From contig UQXM01000080.1 in assembly GCA_900545035.1 (NCBI GenBank), positions 1-8,035 of the forward strand: 8,035 bases of DNA, in the 5' to 3' direction. Positions 1-6,169 of the stretch are shown in pieces. Numbering within the stretch: position 1 is the stretch's first letter; every line of letters starts with the position of its first letter. Under the pieces are notes generated by a model. That model had not been told where the DNA came from, did no database searches, and was given only the letters and a program-made list of their open reading frames with translations. This stretch comes from an uncultured Fusobacterium sp. (GTDB taxonomy: Bacteria > Fusobacteriota > Fusobacteriia > Fusobacteriales > Fusobacteriaceae). Made by a program: the position numbers and the translations under genes.

Positions 1-5
1 TAAAA

Positions 6-578
6 ATGTTAAGAACAGAGATTTTTAAAAAATATAACAGCAGTGAAGACCTTAATAAGAAAGAAGCGGAAATAAGAATATCCCTTTTATTAGAGCCTGA
101 CAATCTGGAGTATTTAAGGGAGCTGGGAGCTCTTGTTTATTATAAGAGAAATTTAAAAAATGCAAGATTGATATATAAAAAGCTAACAGAACTTGAGCCG
201 CAGAATGGAAATAATTTTGCATTTTTGGGATTTTTAAATTATGAATTGGAAGATTTTGAAGAAGCTGTAAAAAATTTCAATAAAGCACTTGAACTTGTAA
301 AAGATGTTTCTTTTATATATTTTCTGCTTGGAAATTCTTATTCGAGAATAGGAAATATAATCGAAGCTATAAAGTGCTATGACCTTGCAATTTTTAACAA
401 CATAGATATTTATGCTGTACATCTTGATTTTGCAAAAAAATATGAAGAGATAGGTTCTCCTGAAAAAGCTCTTCAGGAATATACAGCAGCTTATGAAATT
501 GATCCAAGAGATAAAGAAATAGAACAAAAAATAAAAAGTTTAAAAGAAAAAATAAATAAGTATTGTAATTTATATTAA
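6..578 (+). CDS. TPR-repeat protein, possibly 5'-incomplete
   Basis: Soluble protein of 190 residues read from the first ATG. Four consecutive tetratricopeptide-like units of about 34 residues can be laid out: roughly 33-67, 68-100, 101-134 and 135-169. They show the usual pattern of a small residue after LG or YY, an aromatic near mid-repeat (NARLIYKKL, EAVKNFNKAL, EAIKCYDLAI, KALQEYTAAY) and a Pro or Asp at the repeat end (LEPQN, IDPRD). A short Lys/Glu-rich helix ends the protein. TPRs are protein-protein docking scaffolds; the partner cannot be told from sequence. No signal peptide or membrane segment is seen. The frame is open to the window edge and only five bases precede the ATG, so the start and its ribosome site cannot be checked. 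A TAA in another frame at 1-3 could be the stop of a preceding gene. The TPR call is strong; the specific function is unknown. Confidence 0.85.
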   Translation: MLRTEIFKKYNSSEDLNKKEAEIRISLLLEPDNLEYLRELGALVYYKRNLKNARLIYKKLTELEPQNGNNFAFLGFLNYELEDFEEAVKNFNKALELVKDVSFIYFLLGNSYSRIGNIIEAIKCYDLAIFNNIDIYAVHLDFAKKYEEIGSPEKALQEYTAAYEIDPRDKEIEQKIKSLKEKINKYCNLY

Positions 579-591
579 TATACATTAAAAT
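563..591 (+). promoter_or_regulatory. possible promoter for the J-domain gene, upstream of the terminator
   Basis: TTGTAA (563-568), a 17-bp gap and TAAAAT (586-591) form a fair sigma-70-like match. Transcription would start near 598, inside the left arm of the terminator hairpin, so this transcript could not form the full stem. The space between the terminator and the next gene is too short for an obvious better promoter. In such AT-rich DNA the match could be chance. Confidence 0.3.
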
Positions 592-592
592 A

Positions 593-630
593 ATAGATGA
601 GAGTGAAAAAAATCTCATCTGTTATTTTTT
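593..630 (+). terminator. Rho-independent terminator after the TPR gene
   Basis: An 8-bp perfect stem, AGATGAGA (595-602) with TCTCATCT (613-620), has a 10-nt A-rich loop and is followed by GTTATTTTTT. It lies 15 bases after the TPR stop codon and separates that gene from the J-domain gene. Confidence 0.8.
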
Positions 631-662
631 ATTTACAGTATTGAAAATTAAAAGGAGAACAA

Positions 663-1214
663 ATGGAAATAGCATTAATCATAATGGCAGTTTTATTTTT
701 TATAATAGCCGGGTCTGCAGGGCTCCAGAGAGCAGTGAGTTTTATTCCTGCCTTAATAGTTTTGGCTGTGCTGTTTACACTTTTTGGATATGTGGTTGTA
801 ACTTTCTTTCCGTTGATATTGATATATCTTATTTATGTGGCATTGAGAAATAAAAAACAGCCTCATGCAAGAACAAGAACATATTATTACAGAACAGGAA
901 ATGCTCAGGACTTTGAGGATTTTTTCAGAGGATATTCTTCACAGGGAGGATATTACAGCAGCGGAAACGGAAATTATTATAATCAAGGAAGCAGTTCTTA
1001 TCAAAATCCTTTTGAAGATAAGACGAAATATTACACAGTACTTGGAGTGCAGCCGGGAGCTTCCAAAGATGAAATAAAAAGAGCTTTCAGAGAACAGGCA
1101 AAAAAACATCACCCTGACAAATTTGCGAATGAAAGTCAGGAAGTAAGAGATTATCATGAGAAAAAATTCAAAGAGATAAATGAGGCTTATGAAAAACTTG
1201 CCGGACAAAATTAA
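663..1214 (+). CDS. membrane-anchored J-domain (DnaJ-like) co-chaperone
   Basis: Protein of 183 residues. The first 60 are very hydrophobic and probably form two membrane helices (about 3-20 and 27-60, the second perhaps a hairpin). A basic stretch (RNKKQPHARTR, 62-72) follows, suggesting that the rest is cytoplasmic by the positive-inside rule. Residues 73-118 are a Tyr/Gly/Ser-rich flexible linker. Residues 122-183 are a J domain: the YYTVLGV opening, helix II with DEIKRAFREQAKKHHPDK, the HPD tripeptide at 150-152 that stimulates DnaK ATPase, and helix III FKEINEAYEKL. There is no zinc-finger or substrate-binding region, so this is a class III J protein, which presumably brings DnaK to the membrane. 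The J domain is C-terminal, as in DjlA, but no TerB-like domain is visible. AAAAGGAG lies just before the ATG and supports this start. There is no neighbour close enough for an operon. Confidence 0.88.
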   Translation: MEIALIIMAVLFFIIAGSAGLQRAVSFIPALIVLAVLFTLFGYVVVTFFPLILIYLIYVALRNKKQPHARTRTYYYRTGNAQDFEDFFRGYSSQGGYYSSGNGNYYNQGSSSYQNPFEDKTKYYTVLGVQPGASKDEIKRAFREQAKKHHPDKFANESQEVRDYHEKKFKEINEAYEKLAGQN

Positions 1215-1225
1215 AAAACTAGAAC

Positions 1226-1255
1226 TTGAAATAAAATAATCTCATATGATATAAT
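1226..1255 (+). promoter_or_regulatory. sigma-70-type promoter of glmU-prs
   Basis: TTGAAA at 1226-1231, an 18-bp spacer, and TATAAT at 1250-1255 preceded by TGA, which makes an extended -10. The predicted start near 1262 leaves a leader of under 30 nt before glmU. Confidence 0.7.
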
Positions 1256-1288
1256 AAATTATGAAAAATTTTTGAAAAGAGGGCAGAT

Positions 1289-2635
1289 ATGAAATTAAAA
1301 GCACTTGTTTTGGCAGCAGGAAAAGGAACAAGAATGAAATCAGAGCTTCCAAAAGTGATTCACAAAGTAAACGGAATTCCTATGGTAAAAAAGATTTTAA
1401 ATGAACTTGAAGCCTTGAATGTTGAAGAGAGCATATTAATTTTAGGGCATAAAAAAGAAGTTGTATTAAAAGAGCTGGGAGATGTCCCTTATGTTGTTCA
1501 GGCAGAACAGCTTGGTACAGGACATGCAATTATGCAGGCAGAAAATCTTTTAAAAGATTATGAGGGAGATGTAATGATTTTGTGCGGGGATACACCTCTG
1601 TTGAAACATGAAACTCTGAAAGCTATGTATGAAGCTCATAAACAATCTGGAGTATCAACAACAATTCTTACTTCAATCTATGAAAATCCATTTGGATATG
1701 GAAGAATTGTAAAAGACGGAGATAAAGTAACAGCAATAGTTGAAGAAAAAGAAGCTGATGAAGAGATTAAAAAAATCAAAGAAGTCAATGCCGGAGTATA
1801 TTGCTGTAATGCAAAAGAACTGTTTGAAGCATTAAGCAAAGTAACAAACAACAATGAAAAAGGAGAATATTATCTTACTGATATAGTGGGAATACAGGTT
1901 GCAGAAGGAAAAAAAGTTGCAAGTTTTATTCTTGAAGACAATGAAGAGATACTTGGAGTAAATTCGAAAGTTGAACTTGCACAAGCTTCAAAAGTTTTAA
2001 GAGAAAGAAAAAATATTTCTCTTATGGAAGAGGGAGTTATTCTTATTGATCCTGCTTCAACATATATAGAAGAAAGTGTAAAAATAGGAAAAGATACAGT
2101 TATTTATCCGGGAGCAGTTTTACAGGGAAATACAGTTATCGGAGAAAATTGTGAAATCTTAGGATGCACAAGAATAATTGACAGCAAACTTGGAAATGAC
2201 ATAAGAATAGAATCTTCTGTAATAGAAGAAAGTATTGTTGATGATAAAGTTACAATGGGACCTTTTGCTCATTTAAGACCAAAATCTCATTTAAAAGAAA
2301 AAGTTCATATCGGAAACTTTGTGGAGATTAAAAAATCTACTCTTGAATATGGAGTAAAAGCAGGACATCTGACATATTTGGGAAATGCAACAGTTGGTAA
2401 AGATACAAATATCGGAGCAGGAACTATTACCTGCAATTATGACGGTGTTAATAAATTTGATACTGTTATCGGAGAAAATGTGTTTATAGGAAGTGATACT
2501 ATGTTGGTTGCACCTGTAAACATTGGAGATAAAGCTATAACAGGAGCAGGATCTGTTATTACAAAAGATGTGGCACCGAGAGCTTTGGCTGTTGAAAGAA
2601 ACAAACAAATAATTAAATTTGAATGGAGGAAATAA
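1289..2635 (+). CDS. glmU: bifunctional GlmU: GlcN-1-P acetyltransferase / GlcNAc-1-P uridylyltransferase
   Basis: Cytoplasmic enzyme that makes UDP-GlcNAc in two steps: acetylation of glucosamine-1-phosphate with acetyl-CoA, then uridylyl transfer from UTP. UDP-GlcNAc feeds peptidoglycan and, where present, lipid A synthesis. The 448 residues match the normal family length. The N-terminal pyrophosphorylase domain (about 1-230) has the nucleotide-binding LAAGKGTRM (8-16), PKVIH (21-25), QLGTGHA (74-80), the metal-binding Asp in CGDTPLL (D101), YGRIV (137-141) and NAGVY (167-171). The C-terminal left-handed beta-helix (about 250-440) shows hexapeptide repeats, VGNFVE-like IGNFVEIKKS, the acetyltransferase His in KAGHLTYLG (H360) and NIGAGTITCNYDG (374-386). 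AAGAGGG (1277-1283) supports the start. It heads a two-gene unit with prs, an order also known from Bacillus (gcaD-prs). Confidence 0.98.
   Translation: MKLKALVLAAGKGTRMKSELPKVIHKVNGIPMVKKILNELEALNVEESILILGHKKEVVLKELGDVPYVVQAEQLGTGHAIMQAENLLKDYEGDVMILCGDTPLLKHETLKAMYEAHKQSGVSTTILTSIYENPFGYGRIVKDGDKVTAIVEEKEADEEIKKIKEVNAGVYCCNAKELFEALSKVTNNNEKGEYYLTDIVGIQVAEGKKVASFILEDNEEILGVNSKVELAQASKVLRERKNISLMEEGVILIDPASTYIEESVKIGKDTVIYPGAVLQGNTVIGENCEILGCTRIIDSKLGNDIRIESSVIEESIVDDKVTMGPFAHLRPKSHLKEKVHIGNFVEIKKSTLEYGVKAGHLTYLGNATVGKDTNIGAGTITCNYDGVNKFDTVIGENVFIGSDTMLVAPVNIGDKAITGAGSVITKDVAPRALAVERNKQIIKFEWRK
2625..2630 (+). promoter_or_regulatory. prs ribosome binding site inside the end of glmU
   Basis: GGAGGA overlaps the last codons of glmU (stop at 2633-2635) and lies 10 bases before the ATG at 2641. 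It decides the prs start in favour of 2641 over the in-frame ATG at 2623, which lies before this site and has none of its own. Confidence 0.75.
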
Positions 2636-2640
2636 AAAAA

Positions 2641-3612
2641 ATGCAAAAAATGGAAATGAAAGAAGTTAAAATTTTTTCAGGAACATCAAATGTAGAATTG
2701 GCAGAAAAAATTGCCAGAAAACTTGACATGACTTTAGGAGATGTACAGATCGTAAGATTTAAAGATGGGGAAATCTATGTAAGAGTAGATGAAACTGTAA
2801 GAGGAAGAGATGTATTTGTTATTCAGCCTACTTCAGGACCTGTAAACGAAAACTTAATGGAACTTTTAATCTTCATCGACGCATTGAGAAGAGCATCAGC
2901 AAAAACTATCAATGTATTGCTTCCATATTATGGATATGCAAGACAAGAAAGAAAATCAAGCCCAAGAGAACCGATTACTGCAAAACTTGTTGCTACATTG
3001 TTAACAACAGCAGGAGCAGACAGAGTTGTTACAATGGATCTGCACGCAGATCAAATTCAAGGATTCTTTGATATTCCTGTGGATCACTTACAAGCATTAC
3101 CATTATTAGCAAAATATTTCATTAATAAAGGACTGACAGGGGACGATGTGGTTGTAGTTTCTCCTGATATCGGAGGAGTGAAAAGAGCAAGAAAACTTGC
3201 TGAATGGCTTGATTGTAAAATAGCTATCATTGACAAAAGAAGACCAAAACCAAATATGTCAGAAGTAATGAACCTTATCGGAGAAGTAGAAGGTAAAAAA
3301 GCAATCTTTATAGATGATATGATTGATACTGCCGGAACAATAGTAAACGGTGTTGACGCAATAATTAAAAGAGGAGCAAAAGAAGCTTATATCTGTTGTT
3401 CACATGCTATCCTTTCAGGACCTGCTGTGGGAAGATTACAAGATTCTCCTGTAAAAGAAGTAATCATTACAGACTCTATAAAACTTGCTGAAGAGAAAAA
3501 AATCGATAAAATTAAAGTGCTTTCTGTTGACGGACTGTTTGCTGAAGCAATAAGAAGAATTGTAAATCACCAATCAGTATCTGAATTATTTGAAAGCTAC
3601 GAGAATATTTAA
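2641..3612 (+). CDS. prs: ribose-phosphate pyrophosphokinase (PRPP synthetase)
   Basis: Makes PRPP from ribose-5-phosphate and ATP. PRPP is the precursor of purines, pyrimidines, histidine, tryptophan and NAD. From the chosen start the protein has 323 residues, typical of class I enzymes, which act as cytoplasmic hexamers. Visible motifs are the N-terminal KIFSG-like VKIFSGTSN (9-17), RFKDGEIYV (39-47), LLPYYGYARQERK (93-105), the catalytic-site DLHADQIQGFF (133-143, His135), SPDIGGVKRARKLA (174-187), the flexible-loop KRRPKPN (199-205) and the PRPP-binding IDDMIDTAGT (224-233; many relatives have TGGT here). ATGs at 2650 and 2656 are possible later starts. The 5-base gap to glmU suggests co-transcription and perhaps translational coupling, so nucleotide and wall precursor supply share one promoter. 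Confidence 0.98.
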   Translation: MQKMEMKEVKIFSGTSNVELAEKIARKLDMTLGDVQIVRFKDGEIYVRVDETVRGRDVFVIQPTSGPVNENLMELLIFIDALRRASAKTINVLLPYYGYARQERKSSPREPITAKLVATLLTTAGADRVVTMDLHADQIQGFFDIPVDHLQALPLLAKYFINKGLTGDDVVVVSPDIGGVKRARKLAEWLDCKIAIIDKRRPKPNMSEVMNLIGEVEGKKAIFIDDMIDTAGTIVNGVDAIIKRGAKEAYICCSHAILSGPAVGRLQDSPVKEVIITDSIKLAEEKKIDKIKVLSVDGLFAEAIRRIVNHQSVSELFESYENI

Positions 3613-3634
3613 TAAAAAGAATAAAATATATATG

Positions 3635-3672
3635 AAAAAGCTGGTTATCATACTAGCTTTTTCTTTTTTTTT
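3635..3672 (+). terminator. Rho-independent terminator after prs
   Basis: The stem is AAAAAGCTGGT (3635-3645) with ACTAGCTTTTT (3652-3662), 11 bp including one G-T pair, with a 6-nt loop. A T-rich tract with one C interruption follows (to 3672). It ends the glmU-prs unit. Confidence 0.88.
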
Positions 3673-3673
3673 A

Positions 3674-3682
3674 TGTTAAAAT
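3674..3682 (+). promoter_or_regulatory. candidate extended -10 element for tsaC
   Basis: TGTTAAAAT follows the terminator T tract and fits an extended -10 (TG-N-TAAAAT). No good -35 lies at the right distance. TATATT at 3693-3698 is a competing -10. A promoter is expected here, because a strong terminator precedes the gene, but its exact position is uncertain. Confidence 0.35.
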
Positions 3683-3720
3683 ATTTTGGAACTATATTTT
3701 ATAGAAAAAAGGTGCAGAAT

Positions 3721-4356
3721 ATGAAAATGCAGAATTTAAATTGTAAAAATTTGAATTATGGAGAAATTGGAGCAGAACTTAAACAGGGAAAGCTGATAAT
3801 ATATCCAACTGACACAGTATATGGTGTAGGGGGAATAATTACCAATGAAGAAACCATAAAAAATATATACAAAGCTAAGGACAGAAGTTTTTCTTCTCCT
3901 TTGATAGCTCTTATAAGCAGTGCTGATAAAATAGAAAATATAGCTGTTATAAATGAGAAAAACAGAGAGAAAATAGAAAAACTTATACAGGCTTTTTGGC
4001 CGGGAGGGCTTACAATAATTTTGGAAAGTAAAGAAATAGTTCCTCCGATAATGATTTCTAACGGAAAAACAGTTGGAGTAAGAATGCCTGACCATGAAAC
4101 AGCTTTAAAAATTATTCAAAGTGCAGGTGGAATACTTCCAACTACCAGTGCAAATATTTCGGGAGAAGCTACACCTCGTTCGTATGAAGAACTGGATGAA
4201 GAGTTTAAGAAAAGAGTGGATATAACGGTTGACGGAGGAAAATGTCCGATAGGGACAGCTTCCACAATAATAGATATGAGCAGTGAAAGTATAAAAATAT
4301 TGAGGGAAGGGGCTATCTCTCAAAATCAAATAGAAAATATAATAGGTAAAATCTAA
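3721..4356 (+). CDS. tsaC: L-threonylcarbamoyladenylate synthase, short TsaC/YrdC type
   Basis: Makes threonylcarbamoyl-AMP from Thr, bicarbonate and ATP, the first step of tRNA t6A37 modification; TsaB, TsaD and TsaE finish the pathway and are not in this window. At 211 residues it is a YrdC-only protein, without the extra C-terminal domain of longer Sua5 proteins. Seen motifs are GKLIIYPTDTVYGVGG (23-38), KDRSFSSPLIALI (53-65), FWPGGLTIIL (92-101), VGVRMPDH (118-125), LPTTSANISGE (139-149) and GTASTIID (178-185). The ATG at 3721 follows AAAGGTG (3708-3714) at normal spacing. The frame is open back to an ATG at 3673, but that start would sit directly on the terminator T tract and on the likely promoter, so I rejected it. 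Followed after 13 bases by an unknown gene, probably in the same transcript. The Sua5/YrdC family call is firm; the choice between the names tsaC and sua5 is convention. Confidence 0.93.
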   Translation: MKMQNLNCKNLNYGEIGAELKQGKLIIYPTDTVYGVGGIITNEETIKNIYKAKDRSFSSPLIALISSADKIENIAVINEKNREKIEKLIQAFWPGGLTIILESKEIVPPIMISNGKTVGVRMPDHETALKIIQSAGGILPTTSANISGEATPRSYEELDEEFKKRVDITVDGGKCPIGTASTIIDMSSESIKILREGAISQNQIENIIGKI

Positions 4357-4369
4357 ATCGGAGGTTATA

Positions 4370-4807
4370 ATGAAAGGGCAAAGAGTAAATCCAGAGAAAT
4401 TAAATCCTATGGAAATGAACAGCATGTCATCAATGATGGGAATGATGAGTGTTTTACAAAAAATAGGGAAAGGAAAAAGAAAATATTCAGTTAAACTGGA
4501 AAAAAATCATAAAAAATTCTTAGTAAGATTTATGACTGATATAAAAAAACAGTTTGAGCAAACATATGCTGACAGTCAAATGAAAGGTGTTTTGGCATTC
4601 TTTGATTATGTAAAATCTGTATGTGAAAATAAAACAGCAGCTGAGTTAAAACTTAGCTACGAAGAGTTTGATTTCTTAAAAAGACTTTTAACTGATTCTT
4701 TAAAAGGAATGGATGCTATGAAACTTAAATGGTACAACCTGATAAAGAAAGCAACAATAAAAATGATGAAGGCACAGTACAGAGAAGTGCTTAAACAAAT
4801 GAAATAG
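4370..4807 (+). CDS. hypothetical basic, Met-rich protein
   Basis: I do not recognise this 145-residue protein. GGAGG at 4360-4364 gives a strong ribosome site, and the 13-base gap after tsaC puts it in that transcript. It holds 15 Met, eight of them within the first 26 residues (cluster MNSMSSMMGMM at 16-26). A very basic stretch follows (GKGKRKYSVKLEKNHKKF, 33-50), then probable amphipathic helices to the end. By count it has 31 Lys/Arg against 15 Asp/Glu, a net charge near +16. No membrane helix, signal peptide or metal motif is seen, and there is a single Cys (C85). The charge and the partner gene, a tRNA-modification enzyme, make RNA, ribosome or DNA contact possible, but this is only inference. 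A genuine gene is supported by its ribosome site, an uninterrupted reading frame and a terminator 17 bases after its stop. Confidence 0.8.
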   Translation: MKGQRVNPEKLNPMEMNSMSSMMGMMSVLQKIGKGKRKYSVKLEKNHKKFLVRFMTDIKKQFEQTYADSQMKGVLAFFDYVKSVCENKTAAELKLSYEEFDFLKRLLTDSLKGMDAMKLKWYNLIKKATIKMMKAQYREVLKQMK

Positions 4808-4824
4808 ACAGAAAATAAAAAATG

Positions 4825-4855
4825 AAAGGTATCATAATTAATGATGCCTTTTTTT
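4825..4855 (+). terminator. Rho-independent terminator of the tsaC unit
   Basis: AAAGGTATCAT (4825-4835) pairs with ATGATGCCTTT (4841-4851), an 11-bp stem with one T-G pair and a 5-nt loop. It runs into a T tract up to 4855. Confidence 0.88.
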
Positions 4856-4873
4856 AAAATCTTAAAAAAGTAT

Positions 4874-4902
4874 TTTACTTTTTAGGCTTAAAATAGTATA
4901 CT
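4874..4902 (+). promoter_or_regulatory. promoter of the Rrf2 regulator gene with overlapping palindromes
   Basis: TTTACT (4874-4879), a 17-bp spacer and TATACT (4897-4902) give a plausible sigma-70 promoter with a start near 4909. Two inverted repeats lie on it. AAAAAGTA-TTT-TACTTTTT (4865-4883) covers the -35, and the 10-bp palindrome TAGTATACTA (4894-4903) covers the -10. These are candidate operator sites, possibly for autoregulation by the gene's own product. Confidence 0.6.
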
Positions 4903-4953
4903 AAAATTAGAGATTAATAGTTTTGAAGAAATTTATATATGAGGGAGACAAAT

Positions 4954-5403
4954 ATGAAAATAACAAAAGAAACGGATTATGCATTCAGAATAGTGATGTT
5001 TTTGAGTATGCACAAAGACGATGAAAAAAGATTTAATGGAGATGAGCTTGTAGAAATAAACGAAATTCCTAAAAATCTTGGAAAAAGGATTTTAACAAGA
5101 CTTGTAGACGGAAAAATTATTAAATCAAAAAAAGGTATCGGCGGAGGATTTTCTCTTAATAAAGACAGAAAAGATATTACTCTTCTGGATGTAATGAATG
5201 TAATTGAAGTTATGGATTTTAAAGATTGTGTGGCAAATGCAGACGGATGTACTTTTAAAAACGGAAGATGTGCTGTACATCAGGCAATGGTAAAAATAAA
5301 AAAAGTTTTATTTGACGAATTTGCCGCAGTAAATTTTGAAGATCTTGTAAAAACTGAAGAAAAGATATTAAAAGCTTCAAAAAGATGCAGCAAAAAATTA
5401 TAA
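4954..5403 (+). CDS. Rrf2-family transcriptional regulator, probable Fe-S sensor
   Basis: DNA-binding regulator of 149 residues, the normal Rrf2 length. The start MKITKETDYAFRIVMFL is characteristic and follows GAGGGAGA (4941-4948); an in-frame ATG at 4939 precedes that site and is less likely. The winged helix-turn-helix spans about 1-85: recognition region IPKNLGKRILTRLVDGKII (38-56), wing GIGGGFSLNKDRKDITLLDV (61-80). A dimerisation helix follows. Three Cys (C92, C99, C106; spacing C-x6-C-x6-C, then H109) occupy the cluster-binding loop used by IscR and NsrR, so a [2Fe-2S] or [4Fe-4S] cluster is likely. Asp8 matches the fourth cluster ligand known in NsrR of Streptomyces. A fourth Cys (C145) lies near the end. 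The signal (iron-sulfur status, NO or redox) cannot be fixed. It has its own promoter and stands directly upstream of a rubrerythrin gene, which it may control. Confidence 0.92.
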   Translation: MKITKETDYAFRIVMFLSMHKDDEKRFNGDELVEINEIPKNLGKRILTRLVDGKIIKSKKGIGGGFSLNKDRKDITLLDVMNVIEVMDFKDCVANADGCTFKNGRCAVHQAMVKIKKVLFDEFAAVNFEDLVKTEEKILKASKRCSKKL

Positions 5404-5435
5404 AATATTTTTCTGTGTTTTTAGTTAATAATTTG

Positions 5436-5464
5436 TTGACAAGATACGAAAAAGGTGGTATAAT
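5436..5464 (+). promoter_or_regulatory. perfect consensus promoter of the rubrerythrin gene
   Basis: TTGACA (5436-5441), exactly 17 bp, and TATAAT (5459-5464) with TGG before it (extended -10). The start is predicted near 5471, leaving a leader of about 50 nt. A short inverted repeat, TTCAT-AA-ATGAA (5468-5479), lies at the start point. A promoter this strong fits an abundant protein. No convincing terminator separates it from the preceding rrf2 gene, only a weak AT-only hairpin, so read-through is possible. Confidence 0.9.
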
Positions 5465-5506
5465 TAATTCATAAATGAAATGATTACAAAATCAATTTAA
5501 AGTTAT

Positions 5507-5511
5507 GGAGG
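5507..5511 (+). promoter_or_regulatory. ribosome binding site of the rubrerythrin gene
   Basis: GGAGG stands 8 bases before the ATG at 5520. It decides that start over the in-frame ATG at 5505, which precedes the site. Confidence 0.8.
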
Positions 5512-5519
5512 ATAGGAAT

Positions 5520-6068
5520 ATGAAAAAATTTAGATGTAAAGTATGTGGTGAAATAATTAATGAAGGTGCTGAAAAATGTCCAGTATGTGGTGTAGGACCA
5601 GATAAATGGGAAGAAATAGTTGAAGGAACTGAAAAAGTTTGGGCAACTGAGCACAAAATCGGTGAAGGATTAGCTTGTGGAGACGAAGAAATCATAGCTG
5701 GATTAAGAGCAAACTTTGAAGGAGAATGTACAGAAGTTGGAATGTACTTAGCTATGTCAAGAGTTGCTGACAGAGAAGGATATCCAGAAGTTGCTGAAGC
5801 TTACAAAAGAATAGCTTTTGAAGAAGCTGAACACGCTGCAAAATTTGCTGAATTATTAGGAGAATGTGTAACTGATTCTACTGAGAAAAACTTATCTATG
5901 AGAGTTGAAGCTGAATATGGAGCAACAGCTGGTAAATTTGATATCGCAAAAAGAGCAAAACAATTAGGATTTGATGCTATCCACGATACAGTTCATGAAA
6001 TGGCTAAAGACGAAGCTAGACACGGAAAAGCTTTCACTGGATTATTAAACAGATATTTCGGCAAATAA
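5520..6068 (+). CDS. reverse rubrerythrin (rubredoxin domain N-terminal)
   Basis: Non-haem di-iron protein of 182 residues. Such proteins reduce hydrogen peroxide, and in clostridial relatives also oxygen, to water using NAD(P)H-derived electrons, and protect anaerobes. The rubredoxin-like iron site comes first: C6-x2-C9 and C20-x2-C23 (FRCKVCGEI, KCPVCGVGPDKW). The four-helix ferritin-like domain follows from about 55: helix with EGECTEVGMY (68-76), E102-x-x-H105 in FEEAEHAAKF, EAEYGAT (130-136) and E165-x-x-H168 in KDEARHGKAF. This order is opposite to classical rubrerythrin and matches the 'reverse rubrerythrin' type described in Clostridium. The protein is cytoplasmic. Frequent GAA, GCT, TTA and AGA codons and the consensus promoter suggest strong expression. 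The Rrf2 gene upstream suggests redox or Fe-S control. No separate reductase gene is in the window. Confidence 0.95.
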   Translation: MKKFRCKVCGEIINEGAEKCPVCGVGPDKWEEIVEGTEKVWATEHKIGEGLACGDEEIIAGLRANFEGECTEVGMYLAMSRVADREGYPEVAEAYKRIAFEEAEHAAKFAELLGECVTDSTEKNLSMRVEAEYGATAGKFDIAKRAKQLGFDAIHDTVHEMAKDEARHGKAFTGLLNRYFGK

Positions 6069-6095
6069 TAATAAATAAAACTATAGAATAGTTTG

Positions 6096-6126
6096 AAAGG
6101 GCTGGTATTTTTATCAGCTCTTTTTT
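6096..6126 (+). terminator. Rho-independent terminator after the rubrerythrin gene
   Basis: AAAGGGCTGGTA (6096-6107) pairs with TATCAGCTCTTT (6112-6123), with two G-T pairs and a 4-nt loop; Ts continue to 6126. A smaller 7-bp hairpin, AAACTAT-AGA-ATAGTTT (6078-6094), lies just before it. Confidence 0.85.
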
Positions 6127-6169
6127 AAATAAATTTAATAATTTTTTAAGTTTAAAAATCAATTAAAAG

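Noticed and set aside
2623..2640. Earlier ATG for prs
   Set aside because: It overlaps glmU and lies before the GGAGGA site that fits the ATG at 2641.
2291..2646. Minus-strand open frames across the end of glmU
   Set aside because: They are Ser/Cys-rich translations opposite conserved glmU codons with no ribosome site or family likeness.
3673..3720. Earlier ATG for tsaC
   Set aside because: It begins on the terminator T tract and the likely promoter, with no ribosome site; family similarity starts well after 3721.
3736..4425. Minus-strand open frames across tsaC
   Set aside because: Composition (Tyr/Phe/Ser-rich) is typical of antisense shadows, and the plus-strand gene is firmly identified.
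5394..5412. Possible terminator after rrf2
   Set aside because: Only a weak AT-only hairpin without a stable stem, so not reported as a feature.
5505..5519. Earlier ATG for the rubrerythrin
   Set aside because: It precedes the GGAGG site, and the family starts at the MKKFRC region.
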